Assembly: GCA_942491735.1 (NCBI GenBank)
Contig: CALOCN010000008.1
Location: 1 to 64,000 of the forward strand
Direction: 5' to 3'
Source: CALOCN01 sp942491735
Lineage (GTDB): Bacteria; Eisenbacteria; RBG-16-71-46; JABDJR01
Length of the DNA: 64,000 bases
This document shows, piece by piece, positions 51,780-59,497 of this stretch (position 1 is its first letter; every line of letters begins with the position of its first letter). The position numbers and the translations under genes were made by a program. Below the pieces are notes generated by a model. It searched no databases. It worked only from the letters and a program-made list of their open reading frames with translations, and was not told the DNA's origin.

Positions 51780-52441
51780 AGCACGAGAACGGCGTTGGTG
51801 TTCCCGAATCCGTCGTCGACAAGAAGGGTCGCGCTGGGATCGGTCACCCAATCCCCGTCGACCACGAACATGTATTCGTAGCGACCGGGGGGCAACTCGA
51901 GGGAGACGGTCCAGAGGTCCTCCTTCACGCGTGTCAGCGTGAGGTCACAGACCCGCCACTGGTTGAAATCTCCGGACAGGCACACTTCGCGTGCGTCCTC
52001 GGCCCGGATCTGGAAATCGTACCGTACGGTATCGAAGGTCACCGACGACGCCGACGAACCCGCCCATGGCGGCAAGGGGAGCGTCCGGATCAGCGGGAGC
52101 GCCAATAGCAGCGCCGCGGCGGCCGCCAACGGGGCCAGGGCCCACCGACGCGAGGGCCGGGGGGCGGTCCTTCCGGCCAGTTCCAGCACGGGCGATGCCG
52201 GCTCGGCAGCCAGGGCCTCGGCATCGAGGGCCCGGCGAACCGATTCGGACAAAGAGGCAGGGGACCGCGGGCGGGTAGCCTGGAGCCAATCCTCGATGCG
52301 GAGCAACGTTTTCAGGCGGTTATCCAGAGAGCTGCCCGGGCGCAGTGCCCCCTCCAACTGTATGGCCTGGCGAAGCGTCAACTCCTCGTCCAGGCAGGCG
52401 TGGAGCTGAGGATCCTCGGGGGGCCGCTTGTGATTGCCCAT
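51776..52441 (-). CDS. Anti-sigma-like membrane protein with periplasmic E-set domain
   Basis: The 221-residue protein has a cytosolic N-terminus (about 1-97), where an anti-sigma domain would lie. Its LHACLDEELTLRQAIQLEG is typical of short anti-sigma helices but lacks a full zinc-binding HxxxCxxC motif. One membrane helix (about 100-118) follows, then an E-set domain (about 133-221: VCLSGDFNQWRVCDLTLT, LPPGRYEYMFVVDGDWVTDP). It follows the ECF sigma gene, which supports an anti-sigma role. The start with GAGGAG upstream is at 52441. An alternative at 52471 would overlap the sigma stop by four bases. The E-set domain matches that of the barrel protein downstream. Confidence 0.75.
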   Translation of the reverse strand: MGNHKRPPEDPQLHACLDEELTLRQAIQLEGALRPGSSLDNRLKTLLRIEDWLQATRPRSPASLSESVRRALDAEALAAEPASPVLELAGRTAPRPSRRWALAPLAAAAALLLALPLIRTLPLPPWAGSSASSVTFDTVRYDFQIRAEDAREVCLSGDFNQWRVCDLTLTRVKEDLWTVSLELPPGRYEYMFVVDGDWVTDPSATLLVDDGFGNTNAVLVL

Positions 52442-52467
52442 GGTGTCTCCTCGCTCCTTATCGAAAC

Positions 52468-53178
52468 TCATAGCTCGTGTCCCCGCTCCCGCAACACCGC
52501 GAGAACCATTTCCCGGGCCCGGTGAACCCGGACCTTGGCGTTGCTCTTGGAGATCCTGAGCACGTGGGCCAACTCGTCGTAGGAGAGGCCCTCCTGATGT
52601 CGCAGCACGAAGGCGTCCCGGTAGGGTGCATCCAACCGGCCCAGTGCGTTACGGAAGTCCGCGGCAACCTCGCTTTCCTCGGCCAGATGGTCCGGTCGTC
52701 CGAATCGCGTCGGCGGTTCCAGACCGCTCATCTCGGGAGCGTCCAGACTGGACTCGCGGCGCCGGTTTCTCGAGGCGAGGCTTTCCCGGTGGTCGTGACA
52801 GACATTCACCGCGATCCGGTAGAGCCAAGTGTAGAACCGGGCATCGCCGCGGAATCCGGGAAGACTGCGGTACGCCTTGAGAAACGTGTCCTGGGTGAGC
52901 TCTTCCGCCGTGTGATCGTCCTTGATGAGGCGACAAACCAGGGCGTAGATGGCGTCCTGGTAGTTCCGCACCAGGATCGAGTACGCGATGGTGTCCCCGT
53001 CGCGGGATCGGGCGAGGAGTTCACGCTCGGCGACTTCCTCCGGGACGGGATCGGTCACGCTGCGATACGTGTTCAGATCCGGTGAGGATGCCACCGTGCC
53101 GGTCCAGGACACTTCGGATGCCCCGACCCGCTGAACCCAACCTGTTGGTCGACGACTGATTCGAGAGCTCAAGTCCAC
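52468..53178 (-). CDS. ECF-family RNA polymerase sigma factor
   Basis: The conserved part has sigma-70 region 2 (IYALVCRLIKDDHTAEELTQ, DTFLKAYRSLPGFRGDARFY, TWLYRIAVNVCHDH) and region 4 (LDAPYRDAFVLRHQEGLSY, DELAHVLRISKSNAKVRVHR). It is an extracytoplasmic function sigma factor, expected to be held by the adjacent anti-sigma protein and to direct transcription of envelope genes, probably including its own operon. The N-terminal start is uncertain: the longest frame begins with GTG at 53178, but a GTG at 53094 would remove 28 weakly conserved residues. Confidence 0.9.
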   Translation of the reverse strand: MDLSSRISRRPTGWVQRVGASEVSWTGTVASSPDLNTYRSVTDPVPEEVAERELLARSRDGDTIAYSILVRNYQDAIYALVCRLIKDDHTAEELTQDTFLKAYRSLPGFRGDARFYTWLYRIAVNVCHDHRESLASRNRRRESSLDAPEMSGLEPPTRFGRPDHLAEESEVAADFRNALGRLDAPYRDAFVLRHQEGLSYDELAHVLRISKSNAKVRVHRAREMVLAVLRERGHEL

Positions 53179-53714
53179 CCCGGCGGTCTTGTGGCCATTC
53201 GACTCGAGAACTACGGACCGGGGGGGGACACGGATCCAAAGTTGCCGTCCAACCTATGCGCCTTGGACGCGCAAAGGTTCCCCCGGTTACACGGGTCAAT
53301 CGAGCTTTCCCGGATCTGGCTGGGGTCGCGACTCCCCGATCCGGAAAACAAGGTGGAGATGCAAGGTCCGAGGGCAAGATGGCGCACGAAGTGGCAGTTG
53401 GGTAGGGGCACTTAACATTTTCGAAACATTTTTTCACCCAATTGAAATTGTTCCAACGAAACCTCAAATCCTCGTAACCGGGGCCCCCATGTGCCGTCCC
53501 AATACTGTGCCATCCTGCTGCCTGCCGGGTCGGCTCCACATCGAGTCCGACTTCACCTGACTCGGCCACCCCGGGGCGCCATCCCCGGACCCGTTCCTAC
53601 TCCGTAGGGACATCCCCCAACGGGCAGATCCCTTGCGGATCTGCCCGTTGCTTATGCAGTTAGAGACGGACTGCTAGAATGGCCCCGCCGCGGACACCGC
53701 GCACCCACCAACCC
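53179..53714. other. Long intergenic region with an AT-rich island and a hairpin
   Basis: This 536-base gap has no convincing gene. Bases about 53410-53465 are strikingly AT-rich compared with their surroundings and probably hold the sigma-operon promoter. The minus strand there reads GGAACAATTTCAATTGGG, where GGAAC is like an ECF -35 element. A 14-bp hairpin lies at 53618-53650. Confidence 0.5.
53618..53650. terminator. Perfect 14-bp hairpin
   Basis: CAACGGGCAGATCC at 53618-53631 pairs with GGATCTGCCCGTTG at 53637-53650 around a 5-base loop. No T tract follows on either strand. It lies 65 bases before the sulfatase start, so it could be a terminator, attenuator or RNA-stability element. Confidence 0.5.
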
Positions 53715-55628
53715 ATGAGAACCCCATTCGTCCTCCTGCTCGCCGGATGCTGGGGGGCCGCCGTCGGCCTCCTGGAAGCGCGCGCCCTCGAGTCCTGGTA
53801 CGGGATCGAGCTCCACCGGTGGGTTCACTACGCGGAAGCTGCTCTTAATTATGGGCTTATGGCGTTTCTCGACGCCCTCATCCTCCTCGCCGGGGTGCGG
53901 GTTTTTCGCCGGTTCCGGCCCTTGGACTGGCCCGAGGAGGCACATCGACAGAACCGGTTCGTGGAATTGGGGGTGGGACTGGCCTTTGCCGGAATCGTGG
54001 GGGCGGCTTTTTTCCTGAACTACCCCGCCGGCGGGCGGATCGCCTCCGGGATCCTCCGCTGGGGACTTTTGGCCGGGGTGGGAGGGGCCTTCCTGGTCGG
54101 AGCCTGGATCCTCTCCGCACATCTCCGCGTGGTTGGAGTCCTGCGCCTGGCCATGGTGGCCCTCGTTCTGGCGGTGTTGCTGGGCCCCGGAGCTGTCCAC
54201 CGGGCCAAGTCCTTCGCCGGCTCCCCTGCCGCGGGGAACCCGAACCAACCGGACGTGCTGTTCGTGGTCCTCGATACCCTGCGACCGGATTACCTCTCCT
54301 GCTACGGCTACCCGCGCCCCACCAGCCCTCGTCTGGACGCCCTGGCCGAAACCGGCGTGCGCTTCCAGCACTGCACCGCCCAGGCAAGCTGGACCCTTCC
54401 CTCGACCGCTTCCATCCTGACCGGGCTCTATCCCTCCAGTCACGGTGCGGTCACCTACGGGGCGGGAATCGCCGACGCGCCGGTGCGCCTGGCGGAGGTG
54501 GCCCGGGACGTCGGCTATCGCACGGCGGCGTTCACCGAGAACTGGTACATCACGCCGCGAAACGGATTCGGGCGGGGTTTCGACACCTTCTGGGGTTACT
54601 GGTTCCCCTGGATCTCGGACCAGCTCCTTGTCTATCGCATCGCGGGAGACCGGCTGGGGATTCCCCTGGTGAACCTCTTTCCCAAGCAGGAGTTTCCCGA
54701 CGAACTCACCGACCCGTCCCAGCTCAACTGGGATGCACGGGTCACCGTGGACAGGGCGCTGGCCTGGATGGCGGACTCCACGGATCCCTCGTTTCTCTAC
54801 CTGCATCTGATGGGACCTCACGGGCCCTATGGGCCACCGGAGTACCTGCTCCCGGGCGACCCGCCCCTCGTCCGCATCAGTGACCATCCCCGGGAAATGG
54901 GTGGAACCATCCCCCTGGGCGATCCGGGAAAAGCAATACCGCCCGATGAGTTGAAGGTGATGCAGGACCTCTATGCCGCGGACATCCGGTATGTGGATCA
55001 TCACCTGGGCCGGCTGTTCGACGCGCTGGATGCGGCGGGCCGGCTCGAGAACACCCTGGTCGTGGTGACGTCGGATCACGGCGAGGAATTCTTCGAACAT
55101 GGCGGATGGAATCACGGCGCCTCCGCCTATGACGAAGTGATCCGGGTTCCGTTGATCGCGTCATGGCCGCGGGGGTTCCCGGGGGGGCGGGTTTCGGATT
55201 ATCCCGCGCAATCCATCGACCTCTTCCCCACCTTCTCCGACCTGATCGGCGGGAAGACCCCGCCCAACCTGCCGGGCCAGAGCCTGCGGGACGTGCTGGA
55301 GGGGAAACCCGCGATCGCCCATCCGGCCTTCGTCGAAGCCTGTGCCCTGCGACCCGAGGGGGCCGCGATCCACGCATTGATCGACGGATCGGAGAAGCTG
55401 ATCTCGCTGCGGGTGGACGACCGGGAGCAGCAACTCCTGTTCGATCTTTCGCGGGACCCGGCGGAACTAGCGGATCTTGCCGGTGTCAGCACGGCCCGGG
55501 CGGAATCGTTGACCGTGGTCATCCGGGCCTGGGAGTCGCTCCAGGAGCAGCACCGGGCGGCGGGAACCGAGGTGCGTCTGGACGAGGCGACGCGGAAACT
55601 CCTGGAGAGTCTCGGCTACGTGGATTGA
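53715..55628 (+). CDS. Membrane-anchored sulfatase/phosphotransferase-fold protein
   Basis: The 637-residue protein has about four to five membrane helices in the first 185 residues (for example LGVGLAFAGIVGAAFFLNY and LAMVALVLAVLLG), then a periplasmic sulfatase-fold domain. Key sites are VLFVVLDTLRPDYLSCYGY, the SWTLPSTASILTGLYPSSHG region with Thr in the nucleophile position, and VVVTSDHGEEFFEHGGW. Thr, not Cys, makes phosphate- or phosphoglycerol-ester chemistry as in LTA synthase or EptA-type enzymes more likely than a formylglycine sulfatase, but this is inference. An ATG 36 bases upstream is an alternative start. It overlaps the converging channel gene by 13 bases. Confidence 0.85.
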   Translation: MRTPFVLLLAGCWGAAVGLLEARALESWYGIELHRWVHYAEAALNYGLMAFLDALILLAGVRVFRRFRPLDWPEEAHRQNRFVELGVGLAFAGIVGAAFFLNYPAGGRIASGILRWGLLAGVGGAFLVGAWILSAHLRVVGVLRLAMVALVLAVLLGPGAVHRAKSFAGSPAAGNPNQPDVLFVVLDTLRPDYLSCYGYPRPTSPRLDALAETGVRFQHCTAQASWTLPSTASILTGLYPSSHGAVTYGAGIADAPVRLAEVARDVGYRTAAFTENWYITPRNGFGRGFDTFWGYWFPWISDQLLVYRIAGDRLGIPLVNLFPKQEFPDELTDPSQLNWDARVTVDRALAWMADSTDPSFLYLHLMGPHGPYGPPEYLLPGDPPLVRISDHPREMGGTIPLGDPGKAIPPDELKVMQDLYAADIRYVDHHLGRLFDALDAAGRLENTLVVVTSDHGEEFFEHGGWNHGASAYDEVIRVPLIASWPRGFPGGRVSDYPAQSIDLFPTFSDLIGGKTPPNLPGQSLRDVLEGKPAIAHPAFVEACALRPEGAAIHALIDGSEKLISLRVDDREQQLLFDLSRDPAELADLAGVSTARAESLTVVIRAWESLQEQHRAAGTEVRLDEATRKLLESLGYVD

Positions 55629-56401
55629 TCCTCTTCTTCGCGGAACCAACCCCCGAGCACCAGCTGCATCCCCACCGCGAAGACCAGCAGGGCGGAGACG
55701 ATCTGGATGTCCGCGGCAAGGCGTGAGTACCAGACCCGGGGAGAGATATCCCCGTACCCGACCGTGGTCATGGTGACGACGCTGAAGTGGAAGCAGTCGA
55801 GGAGCACCCCCAGACGCGAATCCGTCTCGTAGTGGTAGGTCTCCCGCGCCGGCCGGTCGATTACCTCCACCATCAACGCGGGGAAAGCCTGGCCCGATGC
55901 CTGGTGCAGGTCCGAAAGCAGGTGGCTGGGACCGGACCAGATCCGTCCCTGGATTCCGCTGAAAGCGCGGTAGTTTCCGCCCCACGGGATCGGTTCGGCC
56001 AACGCCCCGGACTCGAGGGCGGCTCTTTGATCGGTATAGAACACGTACTCCCCGTGGGCGTCCTGCAGGTCGCCTGCCACCACCATGGTGTAGTAGATGG
56101 CGGTGAACGAGAACAGAATCGCCACGTAGCTGAAGAGGATGGTCAGGATCATGTGGCCCTGCTGCGCCGGGCGAAAGGCCTTGCGCAGCGTCATGACCAG
56201 GACCCAGCTCAGCAGGAGGATACAGACCGCCCAACCGATCCTGAGCAGGTTGAGGTGATCCTCGTTCGATCTCACCGCCCAGCGGGTCACCTCGGCGAAT
56301 GCCCAGCTGAGGATGGAGATCAACACGGTCGCAATGAGAATCCATCGGATGTCCCGGACCACGACCTTGACTTCCTGCAGGACAACCGAGCGGCTGCGCA
56401 T
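55616..56401 (-). CDS. Potassium channel-like protein with a long extracytoplasmic insertion
   Basis: The 261-residue protein has the selectivity filter TTVGYGD (212-218), a pore helix before it (CFHFSVVTM) and four hydrophobic segments at about 17-38, 52-72, 82-108 and 225-250. Between segment 3 and the pore helix lies an insertion of about 90 residues (109-197: HGEYVFYTDQRAALESG, YRAFSGIQGRIWSG) not seen in simple channels. It may be an extracellular gating or ligand-binding domain. There is no RCK domain. The gene converges and overlaps with the sulfatase gene. Confidence 0.82.
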   Translation of the reverse strand: MRSRSVVLQEVKVVVRDIRWILIATVLISILSWAFAEVTRWAVRSNEDHLNLLRIGWAVCILLLSWVLVMTLRKAFRPAQQGHMILTILFSYVAILFSFTAIYYTMVVAGDLQDAHGEYVFYTDQRAALESGALAEPIPWGGNYRAFSGIQGRIWSGPSHLLSDLHQASGQAFPALMVEVIDRPARETYHYETDSRLGVLLDCFHFSVVTMTTVGYGDISPRVWYSRLAADIQIVSALLVFAVGMQLVLGGWFREEEDQST

Positions 56402-56410
56402 CCGGGGTGC

Positions 56411-57382
56411 CTAGAAGTAGTACCGGGAGAACAGGGTGTAGGAAGAACGATTCGCCTTGATTTGCGTTTCCTCGAGGGGAATCCGGCGCAAGCCGATCTC
56501 GAGCCCCAGGGAAAAATCCTCCCGACCGGTATACATGATTCCGAGGAGCCCCCCCACCGTCGTACCGTCCTCCAGCACGGAGAGGCTGAATGCATCCACG
56601 GAGAAACCGAACTGAAGGGCGATGGGAGTGCCGCCCTTCTGGCCCCAGTCGAGGCTGGCCAGGATGCCCGCCTTGTACCCCGTATCATCGTCCCGCACGC
56701 TGTTCAAGTAGCCGAACTCCGCCACCGCGGTGATGCCCCACCAACGACTGGGGGCATAGGCTGCCCGCAACCCGGTCCGGAGGATCAATCCATCGTTCTC
56801 CTGAACCAACGAGGCACCCTTGGGCCCGAACTCGATGAGATCCTCGGCGAACTGGACGATATCGACCCTGAGACTGCTGCCCGATCCGGCATCCACCGTC
56901 CCGGAGAGGAGGAACTTGTCGTCGCGGTACAGCTTGATGGTGGTCCCGGCCTGGATGCTGTTGACCGCACTGACCCCCTGGGAAAGGATCGCTTCCGCCC
57001 CGGTCCCCACCCGCGCCACGACATTGGCCCCGATCCTGAACGCCAGATCCCGGGTGGGGGCGAACTGGTATTCGAAACCGACGATGACAAAGGCCAGGTT
57101 GCCGTTGAGAGAGACGAGCGTGTCCCCCTCGATGATGACCACCGGCAGTTCCACGTCCATGGCCAGCCCGATCCCGAGGGAGTTGCTGAAGTGGGTGGTG
57201 GCAAACGGATCCGGAACCAGGTTCGATGGAATGAAGCGGAAGTCACCCACCGTCCGGTTCATCCCGACATCGGGCGGGGAATCCTGGGCGAGACCGGACC
57301 CGGTGACCCCAAGGAGACCCACAAGACCCACGATGGTGACGAATGCCGAGCGGAGGGAGGGGAGAGGCGTGGTACGCAGCAC
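56411..57382 (-). CDS. Outer-membrane beta-barrel protein
   Basis: The 323-residue protein starts with GTG, with AAGGA 8 bases upstream, and has a signal peptide (FVTIVGLVGLLGVTGSGLAQ). The mature part has alternating strands and turns (LAFVIVGFEYQFAPTRDL, LRTGLRAAYAPSRWWG, FSLGLEIGLRR) and ends in YTLFSRYYF, with the terminal Phe typical of outer-membrane barrels. No family is recognised. It is the nearest gene to the channel on the same strand, with a 9-base gap. Confidence 0.72.
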   Translation of the reverse strand: MLRTTPLPSLRSAFVTIVGLVGLLGVTGSGLAQDSPPDVGMNRTVGDFRFIPSNLVPDPFATTHFSNSLGIGLAMDVELPVVIIEGDTLVSLNGNLAFVIVGFEYQFAPTRDLAFRIGANVVARVGTGAEAILSQGVSAVNSIQAGTTIKLYRDDKFLLSGTVDAGSGSSLRVDIVQFAEDLIEFGPKGASLVQENDGLILRTGLRAAYAPSRWWGITAVAEFGYLNSVRDDDTGYKAGILASLDWGQKGGTPIALQFGFSVDAFSLSVLEDGTTVGGLLGIMYTGREDFSLGLEIGLRRIPLEETQIKANRSSYTLFSRYYF

Positions 57383-57423
57383 GATCGTGTTCCTTTCGAG
57401 GGTTCCCGGGCAACGGCGCAGAC

Positions 57424-57450
57424 TTTACCTCCGGAGGGACCCCAGGTAAA
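57424..57450. promoter_or_regulatory. Inverted repeat between two divergent outer-membrane protein genes
   Basis: TTTACCT and AGGTAAA form a perfect 7-bp inverted repeat separated by 13 bases, between the divergent barrel genes starting at 57382 and 57486. Either half also resembles -35/-10-like elements. A shared operator is plausible; no regulator is identified. Confidence 0.35.
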
Positions 57451-57485
57451 CTCCGCCGCGCCTGCCCACCCCCTAGGAGAACCCC

Positions 57486-58163
57486 ATGGTCCAGCGATCC
57501 GCGGCCGCCTCCGCCCTACTGCTTCTCGGTTTCCTGGTCCAGCCCGGAGTCGCTTCCGCAGGCGTGGGCCTGGGCATCGGGGCGTTGGCCGGGGCGAACA
57601 TGACCACCTTCAGCGGCGACGTCCCCGAGGACAGCTCGTGGAAACCCCGGCGAGGGTTCGAGGCGGGCGGGTTCGTGGATGTGGTGCTCAGCCCCCACGT
57701 AACGATCAGCACCCAGGCCATGTTCATGCGCAAGTCCCCCATGCTGGAGATCAAGACCGGCGAGGAGGATGCCGACGGGGAACCGCTCACCGAGCAGGTC
57801 AAGACGGAGATCGACTACTTCGTGCTGCCCGTAATGGCCCAGTACATCTTCGGGGAAGGCAACACCAACTTCTTCATCGAGGGGGGCGTCGAGTTCTCCT
57901 TCATGCAGGATGCCACGCTCTACCGGGACGGAACCCCGGAAGACGTCAAGAGCGTGATCAACGACACCGACTTCGCCGCGGCCACCGGTCTGGGAGTGAA
58001 GTCCAAGGTTGGGCCGTTCGACTGGTTCGCCAGCCTGCGCTTCACGATCGGGTTGGAGAACGTGGCCATGGGCGACCCGATCGAGGGATCGGTGCGTGAG
58101 GTGGTGTGGAAGTCCCGCGGATCGCAGTTCCTGGCCGGGATCAGCTTTCCCATCCTGAAGTAG
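57486..58163 (+). CDS. Small outer-membrane beta-barrel protein
   Basis: The 225-residue protein has a signal peptide (MVQRSAAASALLLLGFLVQ). The mature part resembles the OMP_b-brl porin family: GLGIGALAGANMTTFSGD, RRGFEAGGFVDVVLSPHVTI, KTEIDYFVLPVMAQYIFGEG and final FLAGISFPILK. The ribosome site is TAGGAG. Function unknown. It is divergent from another barrel gene across an inverted repeat, so they may be coregulated, and it converges on the transporter gene. Confidence 0.8.
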   Translation: MVQRSAAASALLLLGFLVQPGVASAGVGLGIGALAGANMTTFSGDVPEDSSWKPRRGFEAGGFVDVVLSPHVTISTQAMFMRKSPMLEIKTGEEDADGEPLTEQVKTEIDYFVLPVMAQYIFGEGNTNFFIEGGVEFSFMQDATLYRDGTPEDVKSVINDTDFAAATGLGVKSKVGPFDWFASLRFTIGLENVAMGDPIEGSVREVVWKSRGSQFLAGISFPILK

Positions 58164-58173
58164 CCGCTGCTTC

Positions 58174-59451
58174 CTAGGCGGGCGCCTCACGACGATCCGG
58201 AACCTTGGCCAGCACCAACGCTCCCAGGGCACACACGCCCCCAAGAATGGCCAGGGCCAAGCGATACTTGGCGGGCCCCAGCCCTCCCCCCAGCAGCACG
58301 GTGACTCCCCATACCTGGGGTCCGATCACCGCGGCCGCCTTGTTGCAGAAGGCGTAGATCCCGAACATACGCCCCTCTTCCCCCTCGGGGGTCAAGGCAA
58401 GGAGCAGCGGGCGGGTCGAGGTCCACAACGAGCCCAGGAGCATGCCGAACACCCCGCCCATGACATAGAACAGGGTTGTCGAGCTGGTGGCCGCCACCAC
58501 GAAGGTCCCCAGGGCCCAGGTCCAGGCGGTGATCACGAACACCTTCCGCGCCCCGAAACGGTCCGCCAGCCACCCGGCCACGAACGATCCCAGGATGGCC
58601 GGGACGGTGGCCAGCATGAAGAAGACCACCTTCACCGAGTCGGGAAGGCCCATCACCTTCTGCGCGTAGACCGCCATGAAGAGGATCGCGGTGTGGACCG
58701 CGTCCAGGATCAACAGGTTGGCTATGAGGAACCAGCGGACACCGGGGTACCGGCTCATGTCCCTGAGGACAAGCAGGATGTCGGCCCAGACCTCCCGGAA
58801 TCGGGGCCGGGGCTGATGGGGCCGCGGAGGCTCCTTGACGAACAGGAAGATGGGGAGCGCGAAGACCAGGAACAGGATTGCCGTGGGGAGGAAGGCGGCC
58901 TCCCGTCCCCCGGGATCGAGGAACCCGACCTCACGATTGATGATGGGCAGCGTTCCGTCGACGAAGGGCACCACCAGGAACATGCCCAGGAAGGAACCCA
59001 GATAACCCAGCGCCACCCCGAGACCGCTGATGCGACCCCGGTTCTTGGCGGTGCTCACCTCCGGGAGGAGGGCGTTGTAGAACACCAGCCCCCCCTGGAA
59101 TGCATAGTTGGCCAGGGCAAAGAGGGAGAGGGCGAAGACCAGCCCCCAGGTTCCGGGGATCCGGGTCACCCCACCCAGGGCGGCGGTCCCGGCAATGCAG
59201 ACGCCGGTGAACAGGGCGAGAAACCGGAGACGACGCCCCGCGCGGTCCGACCAGTCCCCCAGGTAGGGGAGGGTGAATGCCACGGCCAGCATGGAGGCGC
59301 CGTAGAAGAGGCTGTACCAGAGATCCTCGCGGCCTCGGTCCACCGTGACCCATTGCGAAAAGAACAGGGTCACCACGTTCATCGAGTAGATGGTGTTGGC
59401 GAGGTCGTAGAGGGCCCAGGGGAATGCGCCTTTGGGGGCGTGGGGCTTCAT
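58174..59451 (-). CDS. UMF1/Atg22-type MFS transporter
   Basis: The 425-residue membrane protein has about 12 hydrophobic segments and MFS motifs such as GDWSDRAGRRLRFLALFTG (loop 2-3) and AGWLADRFGARKVFVIT (loop 8-9). The N-terminal WALYDLANTIYSMNVVTLFF and NRGRISGLGVALGYLGSFLG are typical of the UMF1 family of unknown-substrate exporters and amino-acid-like effluxers. The substrate is not known. It converges with the upstream barrel gene and is followed by the DUF3943 gene on the same strand. Confidence 0.88.
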   Translation of the reverse strand: MKPHAPKGAFPWALYDLANTIYSMNVVTLFFSQWVTVDRGREDLWYSLFYGASMLAVAFTLPYLGDWSDRAGRRLRFLALFTGVCIAGTAALGGVTRIPGTWGLVFALSLFALANYAFQGGLVFYNALLPEVSTAKNRGRISGLGVALGYLGSFLGMFLVVPFVDGTLPIINREVGFLDPGGREAAFLPTAILFLVFALPIFLFVKEPPRPHQPRPRFREVWADILLVLRDMSRYPGVRWFLIANLLILDAVHTAILFMAVYAQKVMGLPDSVKVVFFMLATVPAILGSFVAGWLADRFGARKVFVITAWTWALGTFVVAATSSTTLFYVMGGVFGMLLGSLWTSTRPLLLALTPEGEEGRMFGIYAFCNKAAAVIGPQVWGVTVLLGGGLGPAKYRLALAILGGVCALGALVLAKVPDRREAPA

Positions 59452-59497
59452 TGGCGCTCCGCGAACGCCGGAGGGCTACCGGGCGAAAGAGGCCGGG

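Noticed and set aside
53021..53569. Minus-strand frame in the sigma-operon upstream region
   Set aside because: It overlaps the sigma gene start, has no ribosome site and no recognisable features.
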